Shown: piece after piece, positions 18,995-27,811 of the stretch
How the letters are laid out: each line of letters starts with the position of its first letter
Position numbering within the stretch: the first letter of the stretch is position 1
Assembly (NCBI GenBank): GCA_025463005.1
Contig: JAOAPR010000139.1
Coordinates: 23,853-87,852, forward strand
Length of the DNA: 64,000 bases
Direction of reading: 5' to 3'
Source: Bryobacterales bacterium
GTDB lineage: Bacteria; Acidobacteriota; Terriglobia; Bryobacterales; Bryobacteraceae
Notes under the pieces: generated by a model
Told to the model about the DNA's origin: nothing
Databases searched by the model: none
What the model saw: the letters and a program-made list of their open reading frames with translations, nothing else
Translations under genes and position numbers: made by a program

Positions 18995-19924
18995 CTATTG
19001 TTCGCCGCGGTACATGTGCTTCGCGTCGCGATTGTTTTCCTGGCACACGTATTCATACATCTCGTCGTTGGGATTCCACGGAATCGCCCAGCCGCCCGAC
19101 CACTTGGCCGTGTAGGCGCCCGGATCGTCGATGGTCGCCACATAGCGCAACGTATCGTACTCGGGGCGCTCGTAGGTCTCCGTCATTTTGAGATATTCCG
19201 TGTGCGGAGGACCTTCCCGGCTGATCCAGAATCGCTGATTGTAGTCGGTGGTCTCAACCACCAGCTTTTCACCTTCCCAGTGGCCGATCGAATAACCATG
19301 AAACGTCGGATCGATGTCCTTGGGCCGCGCGCGGCCGTCCATATACACGGTGCGATAGGTGTGCGGCCCGCCGACACCCATGATATAGATCCGCTCGATC
19401 TCGGGAATATCGACGATTTCAAAACCGTAGGGCGTGTGATACAGGCGCGGCCCGCCGGAGGACTTGCAGCGCACATGCGGATCGTCCGCGGTGTTGTTGG
19501 CCCGGCGCGATTCATACAGCGCTCGCGCCCAGTCCTGGAAAGGCACGTCTGCAATGTTCAGATTGACGGGGGCGTTGACCAGGTTGTTGTCGATCCCGCC
19601 CCGCCCGTTGTTGAAAAGAGTCGATCCCGCGCCGCCGTTCCAGACACCCTTTTCTCCAGGTAGAGGGCCTAGCAGCACGTGTCCATCAGGGCCGTGGGGA
19701 GTCGGGCGGGATGGCGCTCGTTTGCCGCCCTTGCCCTTGCCTTTGCCGAACTGGCCCTGCTGGCCCGGATTCTGACCGGGGGGAGGAGGAATAATTCCCT
19801 GCCCAACGCCCTGGTCACCTTTGTTCTGCCCACCAGCGTTCTGCCCAAAGGAGGGCGCGGCAAACGAGAAAATCAGCGCCGCGGTTGCGACTGCGGCCAT
19901 TCCGAAAATGTAACGGATTCGCAC
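18995..19924 (-). CDS. Secreted protein of an expanded acidobacterial family
   Basis: 309 residues from a GTG at 19924 chosen for the AGGAGG six bases upstream. Signal peptide ending near SFAAPSFGQ, then a Gly/Gln/Pro-rich low-complexity linker (about 30-65). The C-terminal 200 residues carry a conserved series also found in the genes at 20420 and 27759: CKSSGGPRLYHTPYGFEIV, MDGRARPKDIDPTFHGYSIG, HWEGEKLVVETTDYNQRFW, PGAYT and EYVCQENN. I know of no function. It is last in a five-gene operon and is preceded by a separate DUF6152 gene. Confidence 0.65.
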   Translation of the reverse strand: MRIRYIFGMAAVATAALIFSFAAPSFGQNAGGQNKGDQGVGQGIIPPPPGQNPGQQGQFGKGKGKGGKRAPSRPTPHGPDGHVLLGPLPGEKGVWNGGAGSTLFNNGRGGIDNNLVNAPVNLNIADVPFQDWARALYESRRANNTADDPHVRCKSSGGPRLYHTPYGFEIVDIPEIERIYIMGVGGPHTYRTVYMDGRARPKDIDPTFHGYSIGHWEGEKLVVETTDYNQRFWISREGPPHTEYLKMTETYERPEYDTLRYVATIDDPGAYTAKWSGGWAIPWNPNDEMYEYVCQENNRDAKHMYRGEQ

Positions 19925-19978
19925 TTCGACCCTCCTCACTGCATGAACTTGATGGCTCGACCACCGAACCGAAAGAAT

Positions 19979-20380
19979 CTACGGAATCGTGCCTTCGCTG
20001 GAAGCGCCGCCCAGCTTCTGCCCTGTGCTGGAAAGCGTCACGGATCGCGCGTTGCCGTGCTTTCCGCCGTCCTTGGCCAGGGTCCCGCTAACGATGACCT
20101 CATCGCCTTCCTTCATCGTGTTCTTCTTCCAGCCACCCCGTTCCAGCAACCTGGGAGGACCCATTTCAAACGCCCAGTTAGCGGTCTTGCCGCTGTCGTC
20201 CTTCACGTCAATGTAGAAGTAGACGTGCGGATTCATCCAATCGACCTTGGTGATGACGCCCTTCATCTCGAAAGGCTTCTTGGCGTCATATTCGGCCGCG
20301 AAGGAGTGGTGCGCCAGCAGCGGAGCAGCTGCTAGGAGGGCACCCGTTACTCCCAAAATCGCCAGTGTGCGCAGTCTCAT
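19979..20380 (-). CDS. DUF6152 family secreted protein
   Basis: 133 residues from ATG 20380, with AAGGAG eight bases upstream; an ATG six bases earlier is too close to it. Signal peptide, then LAHHSFAAEYDAKKPFEMKG, which starts the mature protein, and DWMNPHVYFYIDVKDDSGK. This matches DUF6152, a small beta-rich secreted domain of unknown function. The next gene downstream is the separate partner domain; upstream lies a natural fusion of the same two domains. Confidence 0.7.
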   Translation of the reverse strand: MRLRTLAILGVTGALLAAAPLLAHHSFAAEYDAKKPFEMKGVITKVDWMNPHVYFYIDVKDDSGKTANWAFEMGPPRLLERGGWKKNTMKEGDEVIVSGTLAKDGGKHGNARSVTLSSTGQKLGGASSEGTIP

Positions 20381-20419
20381 GGTCATATCTCCTTAGGGTC
20401 TGTACCTGAAGCTCAACTG

Positions 20420-21568
20420 TTAAGGTGTAGCGTGTTTGCCGGATAAGGATTCGGTTTCGTGATTGCTCTCGTCACAAAAATATTCTTCTACGTCGGCAGG
20501 AACCCACGAAAGGTTGAAGCCGCCGGTCCAGGGCCGTGTGTAAGCCCCTGGATCGTTTACCGTTACTTCGTATTTTAGCGTGTCGAAGTCGGGCCGGGTG
20601 ATGCGCTCGGTCAACCGCAGATTTTCGGTATGGGGCAGGCCGCCATTCGTGAACCAGAAGCGCTCGGTGAACGCCACCGTCTCGGCAATGAGCGTGTCGC
20701 CCTCCCATTTCGCCGTCGAATACCCGTAGTACGTGGGAGTTACCTCCTCGGGCTCGGGGTTCTTGCGCCCGTCCAGCCAGATGAGACGCCAATTCCGATT
20801 CCCACCGGCAGACATCACGAAAATCCGCTGCCGGTCGGGCTGCTCGACGATCTGCACTCCGTAACGATCCTGAAATTGCCGCGGCCCCCCGGGCGGGAGG
20901 CAGTAGGTCATCGGATCATCCTTGAGATCGTTACGCTGGCGATACTCGTATAGAGCTTTTGCCCAGGGCTGGAATGGAGCCACCTTGCCAGCATCGGCAA
21001 TGTTGGCCAGCAGACCCTCGTAATTCATGCGAACGTTGCCGGCCGTGTTCTCGATGAGGCCGCTGGGATTTGCATCGGCCCAAAAACCCTTTCCGCCCGG
21101 AACGACGCCCAAACGAACATGCCCGTTCGGCCAGCGCGGAGCTGCCTTGGACGCTCCGGTACGCGCTTGCGCCAGTTTGATAAACGGCGGGGCAGCGGCT
21201 ATTTTCTTTCCGCTCGCGAGGGTCAGCGATTTGCCGCTGACTTGTTTGCTGCCATCGCGGGCCAGGATTCCTTCCGCCGTCACCGTATCGCCAACTTGGA
21301 CCACACCCCGGGACCAGCCGTTGCCGCTGCGCTTCAGGTCCAGGGTGCTGTTGTACTCAATGGCCCAATTCGTGAACTTGCCGTTCGACTCACGAACGTC
21401 CAGGTACACATAGACGTGAGGATTGGTCCAGTCGAACTTGGTAACCGTTCCGCGCAAGGTGATGGGCTTTTTGTCGTCGTACTCGGCAGCAATAGAGTGG
21501 TGGGCCCATAGGGGAGCCACGATCGAACCCACACATAAGAGTACGTATCCAAACGCGCTGCTTCTCAT
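20420..21568 (-). CDS. Fusion of DUF6152 and the expanded secreted-family domain
   Basis: 382 residues from ATG 21568, which overlaps the stop of the cytochrome gene (ATGA) and has AGAGGA upstream. Residues 1-125 repeat the DUF6152 pattern (WAHHSIAAEYDDKKPITLRG, DWTNPHVYVYLDVRESNGK). Residues 150-380 repeat the second family: CLPPGGPRQFQDRYGVQIVE, WLDGRKNPEPEEVTPTYYG, KWEGDTLIAETVAFTERFW, PGAYTRPWTGG, EEYFCDESNHE. Fusion and split versions in the same operon imply that the two domains work together, probably in the periplasm. Confidence 0.7.
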   Translation of the reverse strand: MRSSAFGYVLLCVGSIVAPLWAHHSIAAEYDDKKPITLRGTVTKFDWTNPHVYVYLDVRESNGKFTNWAIEYNSTLDLKRSGNGWSRGVVQVGDTVTAEGILARDGSKQVSGKSLTLASGKKIAAAPPFIKLAQARTGASKAAPRWPNGHVRLGVVPGGKGFWADANPSGLIENTAGNVRMNYEGLLANIADAGKVAPFQPWAKALYEYRQRNDLKDDPMTYCLPPGGPRQFQDRYGVQIVEQPDRQRIFVMSAGGNRNWRLIWLDGRKNPEPEEVTPTYYGYSTAKWEGDTLIAETVAFTERFWFTNGGLPHTENLRLTERITRPDFDTLKYEVTVNDPGAYTRPWTGGFNLSWVPADVEEYFCDESNHETESLSGKHATP

Positions 21569-22050
21569 CACTTGTCCTCTTTTCCCTGCTCCAAGGGAGG
21601 CCCGAAATTCTTCTCGAGGTAATCCAGGATCAGGGAAAACTCCTCCTCTGTCACCGGGGCGCCTTCGAAAATCATGCCTTTAGTCACGTTCTCCCATTGA
21701 TCCCTGGTGTATGCCTGGCCTTTGAGTCTGGCCAAACCGTGACAGAAACTGCAGATCTCTTCCACCAGCTCCTTGCCACGATCCTGGGGTCCGAAGTGCC
21801 TGGCCAGATAGCCGACCACGTCCGCGGTTTCTTCCTTGCTGAGTACAACTTTGCTGTGAGCGGCATTGCTCCGGACAACGTCCTGCCACTTTTCCCTGCC
21901 CCATTTCTTGCCAGTGACGATATCGAGCGAATGACACGTCGTGCAAGCCGATTCGAGGGTTTTCTTTCCGGGACCGTCGGGCAAAGGCGGCGTGGCGGCA
22001 AACACAGCCCCAACCAGGATCGCCGACAACGGTGCGCTTCTTCCCCACAT
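21568..22050 (-). CDS. Secreted c-type cytochrome with two heme-binding motifs
   Basis: 160 residues with an N-terminal signal. CTTCH at 36-40 and CSFCH at 100-104 would attach two hemes. The two halves resemble each other (TCH..KKWGREKWQDVV; FCH..AYTRDQWENVT), so it looks like a duplicated mono-heme domain. It would carry electrons in the periplasm. Its stop overlaps the start of the DUF6152 fusion, so a functional link is likely. Confidence 0.8.
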   Translation of the reverse strand: MWGRSAPLSAILVGAVFAATPPLPDGPGKKTLESACTTCHSLDIVTGKKWGREKWQDVVRSNAAHSKVVLSKEETADVVGYLARHFGPQDRGKELVEEICSFCHGLARLKGQAYTRDQWENVTKGMIFEGAPVTEEEFSLILDYLEKNFGPPLEQGKEDK

Positions 22051-22071
22051 TTCGGTCCATTCGAAGTGAGA

Positions 22072-22464
22072 CTAGTCGCGGGTAAGTTTGAAATCGCCCT
22101 TTTGAGCGCCCGAGGTCCAAGTACCCGTAATGGTGCGGTTGTAAGACCCGACATTGTCCAGTTTCCCGTCGAACACCATATGCACTGGTTTGCCCGCCTG
22201 ATCTTTCATATCGGCCTCAAAGTGCACCTGCCACTTGCTTGGATCGAGAGTAGCAACCTTCAAGGGAATGGCGTTCGCGCCCGGATTGATGTTACCCACC
22301 ACGTTCTTGGTGTCCCAGTGCATCAAAAAAACGAACTGGGTTCGCTGGGTAGGGGAGGTCCCATAATCTCCGTGCCAGGATCCCGTGAGAGGGTGTCCTT
22401 CCTGGGCCAGCATCATGGCGGAGCCTGCAAACAAACAGGCTAAAACGGCGGCGACTGGGCGCAT
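22072..22464 (-). CDS. Secreted protein of unknown function, first gene of the operon
   Basis: 130 residues from ATG 22464, with GGAG seven bases upstream. Signal peptide (MRPVAAVLACLFAGSAMMLAQ), then a short lipocalin-like or beta-sandwich pattern: GSWHGDYGTSPTQRTQFVFL and ITGTWTSGAQKGDFKLTRD. The GSW...GTW framing is common in small secreted acidobacterial proteins of unknown role. It lies 21 bp before the cytochrome gene. Confidence 0.6.
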   Translation of the reverse strand: MRPVAAVLACLFAGSAMMLAQEGHPLTGSWHGDYGTSPTQRTQFVFLMHWDTKNVVGNINPGANAIPLKVATLDPSKWQVHFEADMKDQAGKPVHMVFDGKLDNVGSYNRTITGTWTSGAQKGDFKLTRD

Positions 22465-22574
22465 CTTGTTCTCCTTGGGCACTTTACAGGTCAACATGTT
22501 CCGGCAGGATTGTCAAGCGCCGAAAGACCAGCATGCTAGAAAGCAGCCCATACATTAAACGTTGTTTAGCACGC

Positions 22575-22613
22575 TTGTATACAATTCCTATTAACCGAAA
22601 CCGGGTGTATACT
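22575..22613. promoter_or_regulatory. Paired TGTATAC palindromes upstream of the first Oar-like receptor
   Basis: TTGTATACAA at 22575-22584 is a perfect 10-bp palindrome; TGTATACT follows at 22606-22613, 30 bp centre to centre. The second copy could also serve as a -10 box. A TGTATACT copy is also found upstream of the other Oar-like receptor (41967-41974). GntR-type repressors often bind such sites, but no regulator is linked here. Confidence 0.4.
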
Positions 22614-22678
22614 GTCCGACGGGGCGGGATTTGAAAAGGGAATCCCAAAGTAGTTTTATATAGTTCCTTGGGGGCATT

Positions 22679-25600
22679 ATGAAGCATTATCTATTATTGT
22701 TTGCACTATTTGTTTCAGCAGCTTCGGCTGTATTCGGCCAGGCTGCGGGCGGGGTCATTACAGGAATCGTCACGGACCAGACCGGCGCGGTGGTCGCCAA
22801 TGCCGCGGTTGAGGTCAAAAACGCCCAGACCGGCGTTGTATATCCAACCGTGACGACCAGCACCGGAAACTATACGCTGCCGCAGTTGCCGGTCGGTTTC
22901 TACGAGGTTAGCGTCAAGGTAACCGGGTTTAAAGCGTACACGCACACAAACCTGGAGCTGACCGCCGGCGCCACCATACGGCAGGATGTGCAGCTTCAAA
23001 TCGGTTCCACCGGTGAGAACGTCACGGTCAGCGCCGAAGCATCGCTGCTCAAGACAGAGAACGGCGACCTGGCACACAACATTACCTTCGGAGACCTTAA
23101 GGATCTGCCCTTGCTGGGAATCGGCGCGTCCGCTTCCGGCAGTTCCGGTGTGCGCAATCCGTTTAACACTGTGGTCGCCATTCCCGGCGTGAACTATGCG
23201 CCGAATTTCGTGATGATCGTGAACGGTGCGCCCAGCAACTCCGCTGCGTACCGCGTGGAGGGTCTGGACAACACGAATCACACCGTCAGCTACGCCCTGC
23301 AGGAAAATCAGCCCAGTGCGGACGCGATCCAGGAAGTGGCCGTTCAGACCAGCAATTACGCTGCGGAATTCGGGCAAGCCGGTGGGGGATTGTTCAACAT
23401 CACGATGCGGTCGGGCACCAACTCGTATCACGGCAGTGCTTACGACTACAACGTGAACGAGGATTACAACGCGGCCTACGCTTTCACCAACGATGGAAGC
23501 GGAAACAAAATCCGTCCGCGAGCGCGCCGGAACGACTACGGTGGCACGCTGGGCGGTCCGGTGTGGATTCCTAAAATCTACAACGGGCGCAATCGCACTT
23601 TCTTCTTCTTCAACTGGGAGGAGTATCGGGAGAGCCTTGGTTACTATCCCAACCTGACGCTTCCCACGGCGGCCTTTCGCACCGGCGACTTCTCGGCCAT
23701 CGGACCAAACGGCGGAGCGAACTTTAACCGGAGCCTGGGTGTTCCGGCGACGGCGCTGCCCTCGAAAGACGCCCTGGGTCGCGATATCTTTGCCAATACT
23801 ATCTACGACCCTACAACGCGAGCGACCGCGGCCAACGGCGCGGGTTACGCCAACCCATTCCCGGGTAACGTGATTCCGATCACCTCGTTCAGTCCCGTCG
23901 CTGTCGCCGTCCAGAAACTGATTCCGGCAACTACCAACGGAAATTTCATCAACAACGCTGTGGGGTCAAACCTGCTTTCGCGAGTCTCCGACATTCCGTC
24001 CCTCAAGCTCGATCAGACGGTAGGAAGCAAGGGCCATTTGTCGTTCTACTGGTCGACCACAGGGACCGATGCCCAGTACTCGGTTCCCAATGGCAATGCG
24101 GATGGCTTGCCGGACATTATCAGCGGAAACCGGGGCACGTTCATCCACTCTCTCACGGAGCGCCTGAACTACGATCACACCCTCACTCCTACAATTCTCT
24201 TGCACTTGGGCGCCGGCTATTCCCGCATCAAGTTCTTCGACGCCGGAGCTTTCCAGACGTTTAACTGCGCGCAGATCGGGCTGAGCGGTTGCCAGGTCAG
24301 CCAGTATTTCCCGAACATCCCATCGATGGTGGAACCGGGCGCCGGCGGTGTTGTTGGCGGCATGCAGTTAATGGGCAATGCGCTGGCGCATGCGTTGACT
24401 ACCACGGAAAGGCCGTCGTTCAACGCAAATGCCACATGGATTCGGGGCAATCACAGCTTCAAGATCGGCGGAGAAGTGTGGCTCCAGGGGAACATCACCG
24501 CGCCTCCCTCGGGGACTAGCATGTATTTCGATACCTGCATCACAACAGGACTCTCGGCCGGCTGCACCACGGCTTCCACTTCCGTGACGAACATGGGTGC
24601 GACCGCTCTTCCACAGGTTGGCTTGAACCTTTCCGGATGGCAGATCGGATTCCCGTACGCCAATTTCCTTCTCGGCGCGGGGACCCAGATGACCCAGAAG
24701 GCGCCCACCGATCTTCGCATGGGCAAGGCGCAGTGGGCGTTGTTCGTGCAAGATTCCTGGAAGGTGAACCGCAAGCTGTCGGTGGATTACGGCGTACGCT
24801 GGGATCTGGCGACGTTTCCGCACGAACAATACGGCCGATCCGCAACCCTCGGCCTGATTCCCAACCCGGCCGCCGGCAACCGGATCGGCGCGCCTATCTT
24901 CGAGGCGACCTGCAATTGCAGCTTCGGATCGGCTTATCCCTTCGCTATCGGGCCTCGGCTGGGCGCGGCTTATCAACTCAATTCGAAGACCGTGCTCAGA
25001 GGCGGGTGGGGCTTCGCCTATTCATTCGCACCGGATATAAACGCGGCCTCTGCGAACCAGGTCGACAACGTGCCGAACGGACCGAATGCATTTATCAATG
25101 TCACTTCGCCGGGTGCGCTGCCTCAACCCGTTTGGCCCAACTTGAGTCCCGGGCAGACTCCGCTCCCGGGCCAGACTCAAGGATTTAACGGGTTCACCTC
25201 GCTCGACCGCAACGCAGCTCGTCCGCCGAGGCAGAACCAGTGGAGCATCAGCCTCCAACGCGAGATCAATCGGAATCTGGTGGTCGAAGCGTCTTACGTG
25301 GCCAACCGAGGTGTGTGGTGGTCCGGGATGGGCCAGCAGAACCTGGGGCTGCTGAATCAGGTTTCGCCGGCAGTATTCGCCGCTTACGGGCTAAATCCGT
25401 ATACGAATGCGGCGGACAATCTGCTGCTGAGCCAAACCATATCGAGCCAGGCAGTGATTTCGCGGGTCGGAGTGATTTCTCCGTACGCGGGATATCCCAC
25501 CTCCAGCACTTTGGGTAACGCTCTTCGGGCGTTCCCGCAATTCGCGGGCGCTTCGGGCACCTCGCTCGGTCTCACCAACGTGCCTACCGGGAACACATGG

Positions 25601-26407
25601 TACGACTCCATGCAGATCAAGGCGACCCACCGGCTTTCGCACGGCCTCCAGGCCAACGCGACGTTTACCTGGTCCAAAGCTTTGGTCGCGATCCGCCAGG
25701 ATATGTTCAATCCGTCTGGCTCATCCAAACAGATCCAGCCGACCGATCAGCCTTTCCTCTTCAATGCCAGCCTGACCTACACTACGCCCAGCGCTCAGTT
25801 CCTGGACAGATTCAAGGGCGCGAATTGGCTGGTGAGGGATTGGACGCTGGGCGTGTTCTTCGCGGACGGCAGCGGATTCCCGCTGACGCCGCCGAGCGCA
25901 ACCACCACCAACAACCTGGCCGGAGCCGGAACCAACCAGATGTACCGGGTTCCAGGTCAGCCCGTGTTCCTGAAAGATCTTAATTGCGGCTGCATCAATC
26001 CGTATAACGACGTGGTGTTGAATCCAGCGGCCTGGGCCAATCCGACCAACGGCTTGTTTGGCCCACAGACGCTGTATGGCGATTTCCGCTCGGCGCGGCG
26101 TCCTCAGGAGAATCTCAACATTGGCCGCAACTTCCGGATCGGCGAGGGTAAAACCTTCCAGATTCGCGCGGACTTCACGAACATCTTCAACCGCACCCAG
26201 ATCGGCAACCCGATCACTTCGAATCCGCTGGGCGCGCCAACGACTGGGAAGGCTCCGAACGGCAGCCCAGCGTTTAACGGCGGTTTCGGCGTGATCAATG
26301 ACGTAGTAGCGGTGGGCGCAGTCCCGAGCACCACATCGAACGGCATCGTCGGCCAGTTGTACCAGCAGCCGCGCAGCGGTACTTTAATCGCGCGGTTTAC
26401 GTTCTAA
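22679..26407 (+). CDS. Oar-like TonB-dependent receptor
   Basis: 1242 residues. Signal peptide (ends SAASAVFGQ), a carboxypeptidase-regulatory-like beta-sandwich at about 25-105 (GVITGIVTDQTGAVVANAAV), a plug with DGLDN-like VEGLDNTNHTV, then a long outer-membrane barrel that ends in SGTLIARFTF with the final aromatic typical of barrel proteins. Such receptors are highly expanded in Acidobacteria and probably import or hold large organic substrates; the ligand is unknown. No SusD-like partner is present. GGGGGC lies just upstream of the start. Confidence 0.85.
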   Translation: MKHYLLLFALFVSAASAVFGQAAGGVITGIVTDQTGAVVANAAVEVKNAQTGVVYPTVTTSTGNYTLPQLPVGFYEVSVKVTGFKAYTHTNLELTAGATIRQDVQLQIGSTGENVTVSAEASLLKTENGDLAHNITFGDLKDLPLLGIGASASGSSGVRNPFNTVVAIPGVNYAPNFVMIVNGAPSNSAAYRVEGLDNTNHTVSYALQENQPSADAIQEVAVQTSNYAAEFGQAGGGLFNITMRSGTNSYHGSAYDYNVNEDYNAAYAFTNDGSGNKIRPRARRNDYGGTLGGPVWIPKIYNGRNRTFFFFNWEEYRESLGYYPNLTLPTAAFRTGDFSAIGPNGGANFNRSLGVPATALPSKDALGRDIFANTIYDPTTRATAANGAGYANPFPGNVIPITSFSPVAVAVQKLIPATTNGNFINNAVGSNLLSRVSDIPSLKLDQTVGSKGHLSFYWSTTGTDAQYSVPNGNADGLPDIISGNRGTFIHSLTERLNYDHTLTPTILLHLGAGYSRIKFFDAGAFQTFNCAQIGLSGCQVSQYFPNIPSMVEPGAGGVVGGMQLMGNALAHALTTTERPSFNANATWIRGNHSFKIGGEVWLQGNITAPPSGTSMYFDTCITTGLSAGCTTASTSVTNMGATALPQVGLNLSGWQIGFPYANFLLGAGTQMTQKAPTDLRMGKAQWALFVQDSWKVNRKLSVDYGVRWDLATFPHEQYGRSATLGLIPNPAAGNRIGAPIFEATCNCSFGSAYPFAIGPRLGAAYQLNSKTVLRGGWGFAYSFAPDINAASANQVDNVPNGPNAFINVTSPGALPQPVWPNLSPGQTPLPGQTQGFNGFTSLDRNAARPPRQNQWSISLQREINRNLVVEASYVANRGVWWSGMGQQNLGLLNQVSPAVFAAYGLNPYTNAADNLLLSQTISSQAVISRVGVISPYAGYPTSSTLGNALRAFPQFAGASGTSLGLTNVPTGNTWYDSMQIKATHRLSHGLQANATFTWSKALVAIRQDMFNPSGSSKQIQPTDQPFLFNASLTYTTPSAQFLDRFKGANWLVRDWTLGVFFADGSGFPLTPPSATTTNNLAGAGTNQMYRVPGQPVFLKDLNCGCINPYNDVVLNPAAWANPTNGLFGPQTLYGDFRSARRPQENLNIGRNFRIGEGKTFQIRADFTNIFNRTQIGNPITSNPLGAPTTGKAPNGSPAFNGGFGVINDVVAVGAVPSTTSNGIVGQLYQQPRSGTLIARFTF

Positions 26408-26408
26408 G

Positions 26409-26670
26409 TTCACACGCGCAAAACGGAGCGCGGCGCGATCACTTCCTGGTCCATCTGGTGGCGCGCGCCGCGCCCTTCGCGCTCTCCTTCACGCGGGCAA
26501 AACGGAGCGCGGCGTGATCACTTCCTGGTCCATCCGGGGGGCGCGCCGCGCCCTTTGCGCTCTCCTTCACACGCGCAAAACGGAGCGCGGCGTGATCACT
26601 TCCTGGCCCATCTGGTGGCGCGCGCCGCGCCTTTTGCGGTTTCCTTTCACACGCGCAAAACGGAGCGCGA
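26409..26670. repeat. Tandem intergenic repeat, three units of 78-80 bp plus a partial unit
   Basis: Units begin at 26409, 26488, 26566 and 26646, each with TTCACACGCGCAAAACGGAG or a close variant, and end in GCGCCCTTTGCGCTCTCC or a variant. The start and end of a unit are imperfect reverse complements (GCGCAAAACGGAGCGC versus GCGCAAAGGGCGC), so each can fold back. A short copy of the same element lies at 61720-61760. No convincing gene is encoded in the 330 bp between the receptor and the next gene. Confidence 0.8.
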
Positions 26671-26700
26671 GGGCCGCTCGCTGGAGCTCATGGTTCGGTG

Positions 26701-26728
26701 CAGCACAGAACCGCGACCGGCAGGGAGC
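26701..26728 (-). repeat. Dispersed 28-bp repeat, copy 1
   Basis: On the minus strand this reads GCTCCCTGCCGGTCGCGG then TTCTGTGCTG. It matches 25 of 28 bases of 46573-46600 in the cysD-cysN gap. It directly follows the tandem repeat, so the two may form one compound element. Confidence 0.55.
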
Positions 26729-26737
26729 AGTCCGTAT

Positions 26738-27811
26738 CTACCGGAAAGCCGTCTTGACGCGGCGATCCTCTTCGGCTTTGATGCTGGGGCCGTAGAGCTT
26801 CTCGAAGAATCCTTCGCGCACCAGCCGCTCGACTGCAGCGTTGTCGACCACCCCGCGGAAGTCGAATTTCTTTAGCTGCGCTGCCGATTGCGCGTCTACA
26901 GGATGATCGATCATGTAGCGAACAGCGGCTGCGTCAAGATACGGGACGCGTTCGAAGGTGTTGGTTCGGGCGTAGTGATCGTAGACGCGCGCGATGTCGC
27001 CAGGATCGTCATTCTTGTTGTACGCCAGGTAAGCCTTCACCGCGAAGGCCTTGTCGTCATAAAACCGCTTGATGGCTTCGGCGTGGACCTTGATCATCAG
27101 CTCGGGCAGCTTGGGGTCGGCCGCGGCGAAACTCTTCTTGTATAAGTAGACCGTGGGCGCGTAGATGTCATCGTAATCGCTGGTATTGGCGAGGCTCTTA
27201 TAGCCCTGCTGCTCCAGCTTGAAATAGATGGGCGCAGTAAGCATGGTAGCGTCCACCCGGCCGCTTAAGAGCGCCGCAGCCCGGCCGTTCACATCCGTAC
27301 CCGTGGGAACCCACTGGACGTCCCTGGGACCGAGCCCGAACTTGGACAGCAACCCAACAGCGTAGTTGTAAGGAGCATCGCCGAGCTGGCTGACGCCAAT
27401 CGTTTTGCCCTTGAGATCGCGGACACTCGCAATACTGTTCGGCGCCATCAGCGCGAACAGGCTCTTCCGGTAGGGGCTGCCGATCATCACCAGAGATCCG
27501 TCCTTCGAAGCCGCTTGCATGGCCTGCTCCAGCGGATAGTTGGTCATCTGCGCTTCGCCACTGACGATCATCGCCACCGCGGCCGGATGCACCGCGAATA
27601 CAAGTTTGGCCCGCAATCCGTACTTTTCGAAATAGCCGCCTTCCTGGGCGATATAGAGCGGCCAGGTGGTTCCGGTGCGGGTTGCGAAGTTGATCGTGAC
27701 GTCGCGTAGTGCGGGTGTCTGGGCTGTAGCCCCGCCTGCCAGCGCCAGCAGCACGAGTTTAGCGGCGAGTGTCTTTGCCAACGATATGCGATACGTCCTG
27801 GTTGTTTTCAT
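26738..27811 (-). CDS. NMT1/SsuA-type ABC substrate-binding protein
   Basis: 357 residues from ATG 27811. Signal peptide MKTTRTYRISLAKTLAAKLV with a hydrophobic core to GGATAQ. Then the type-II binding-protein pattern: WPLYIAQEGGYFEKYGLRAK, DLKGKTIGVSQLGDAP, LLSGRVDATMLTAP. This group binds nitrate, sulfonates, taurine or pyrimidine precursors; the ligand here is not clear. No permease or ATPase is nearby. The start overlaps the end of the upstream gene by 53 bp in another frame. Confidence 0.75.
   Translation of the reverse strand: MKTTRTYRISLAKTLAAKLVLLALAGGATAQTPALRDVTINFATRTGTTWPLYIAQEGGYFEKYGLRAKLVFAVHPAAVAMIVSGEAQMTNYPLEQAMQAASKDGSLVMIGSPYRKSLFALMAPNSIASVRDLKGKTIGVSQLGDAPYNYAVGLLSKFGLGPRDVQWVPTGTDVNGRAAALLSGRVDATMLTAPIYFKLEQQGYKSLANTSDYDDIYAPTVYLYKKSFAAADPKLPELMIKVHAEAIKRFYDDKAFAVKAYLAYNKNDDPGDIARVYDHYARTNTFERVPYLDAAAVRYMIDHPVDAQSAAQLKKFDFRGVVDNAAVERLVREGFFEKLYGPSIKAEEDRRVKTAFR

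Noticed and set aside
18971..18996. Tandem 13-bp repeat AGCCGATACGACT / AGCCGACACGACT
   Set aside because: Only two copies with one difference, partly inside the stop region of a gene; too little to interpret.
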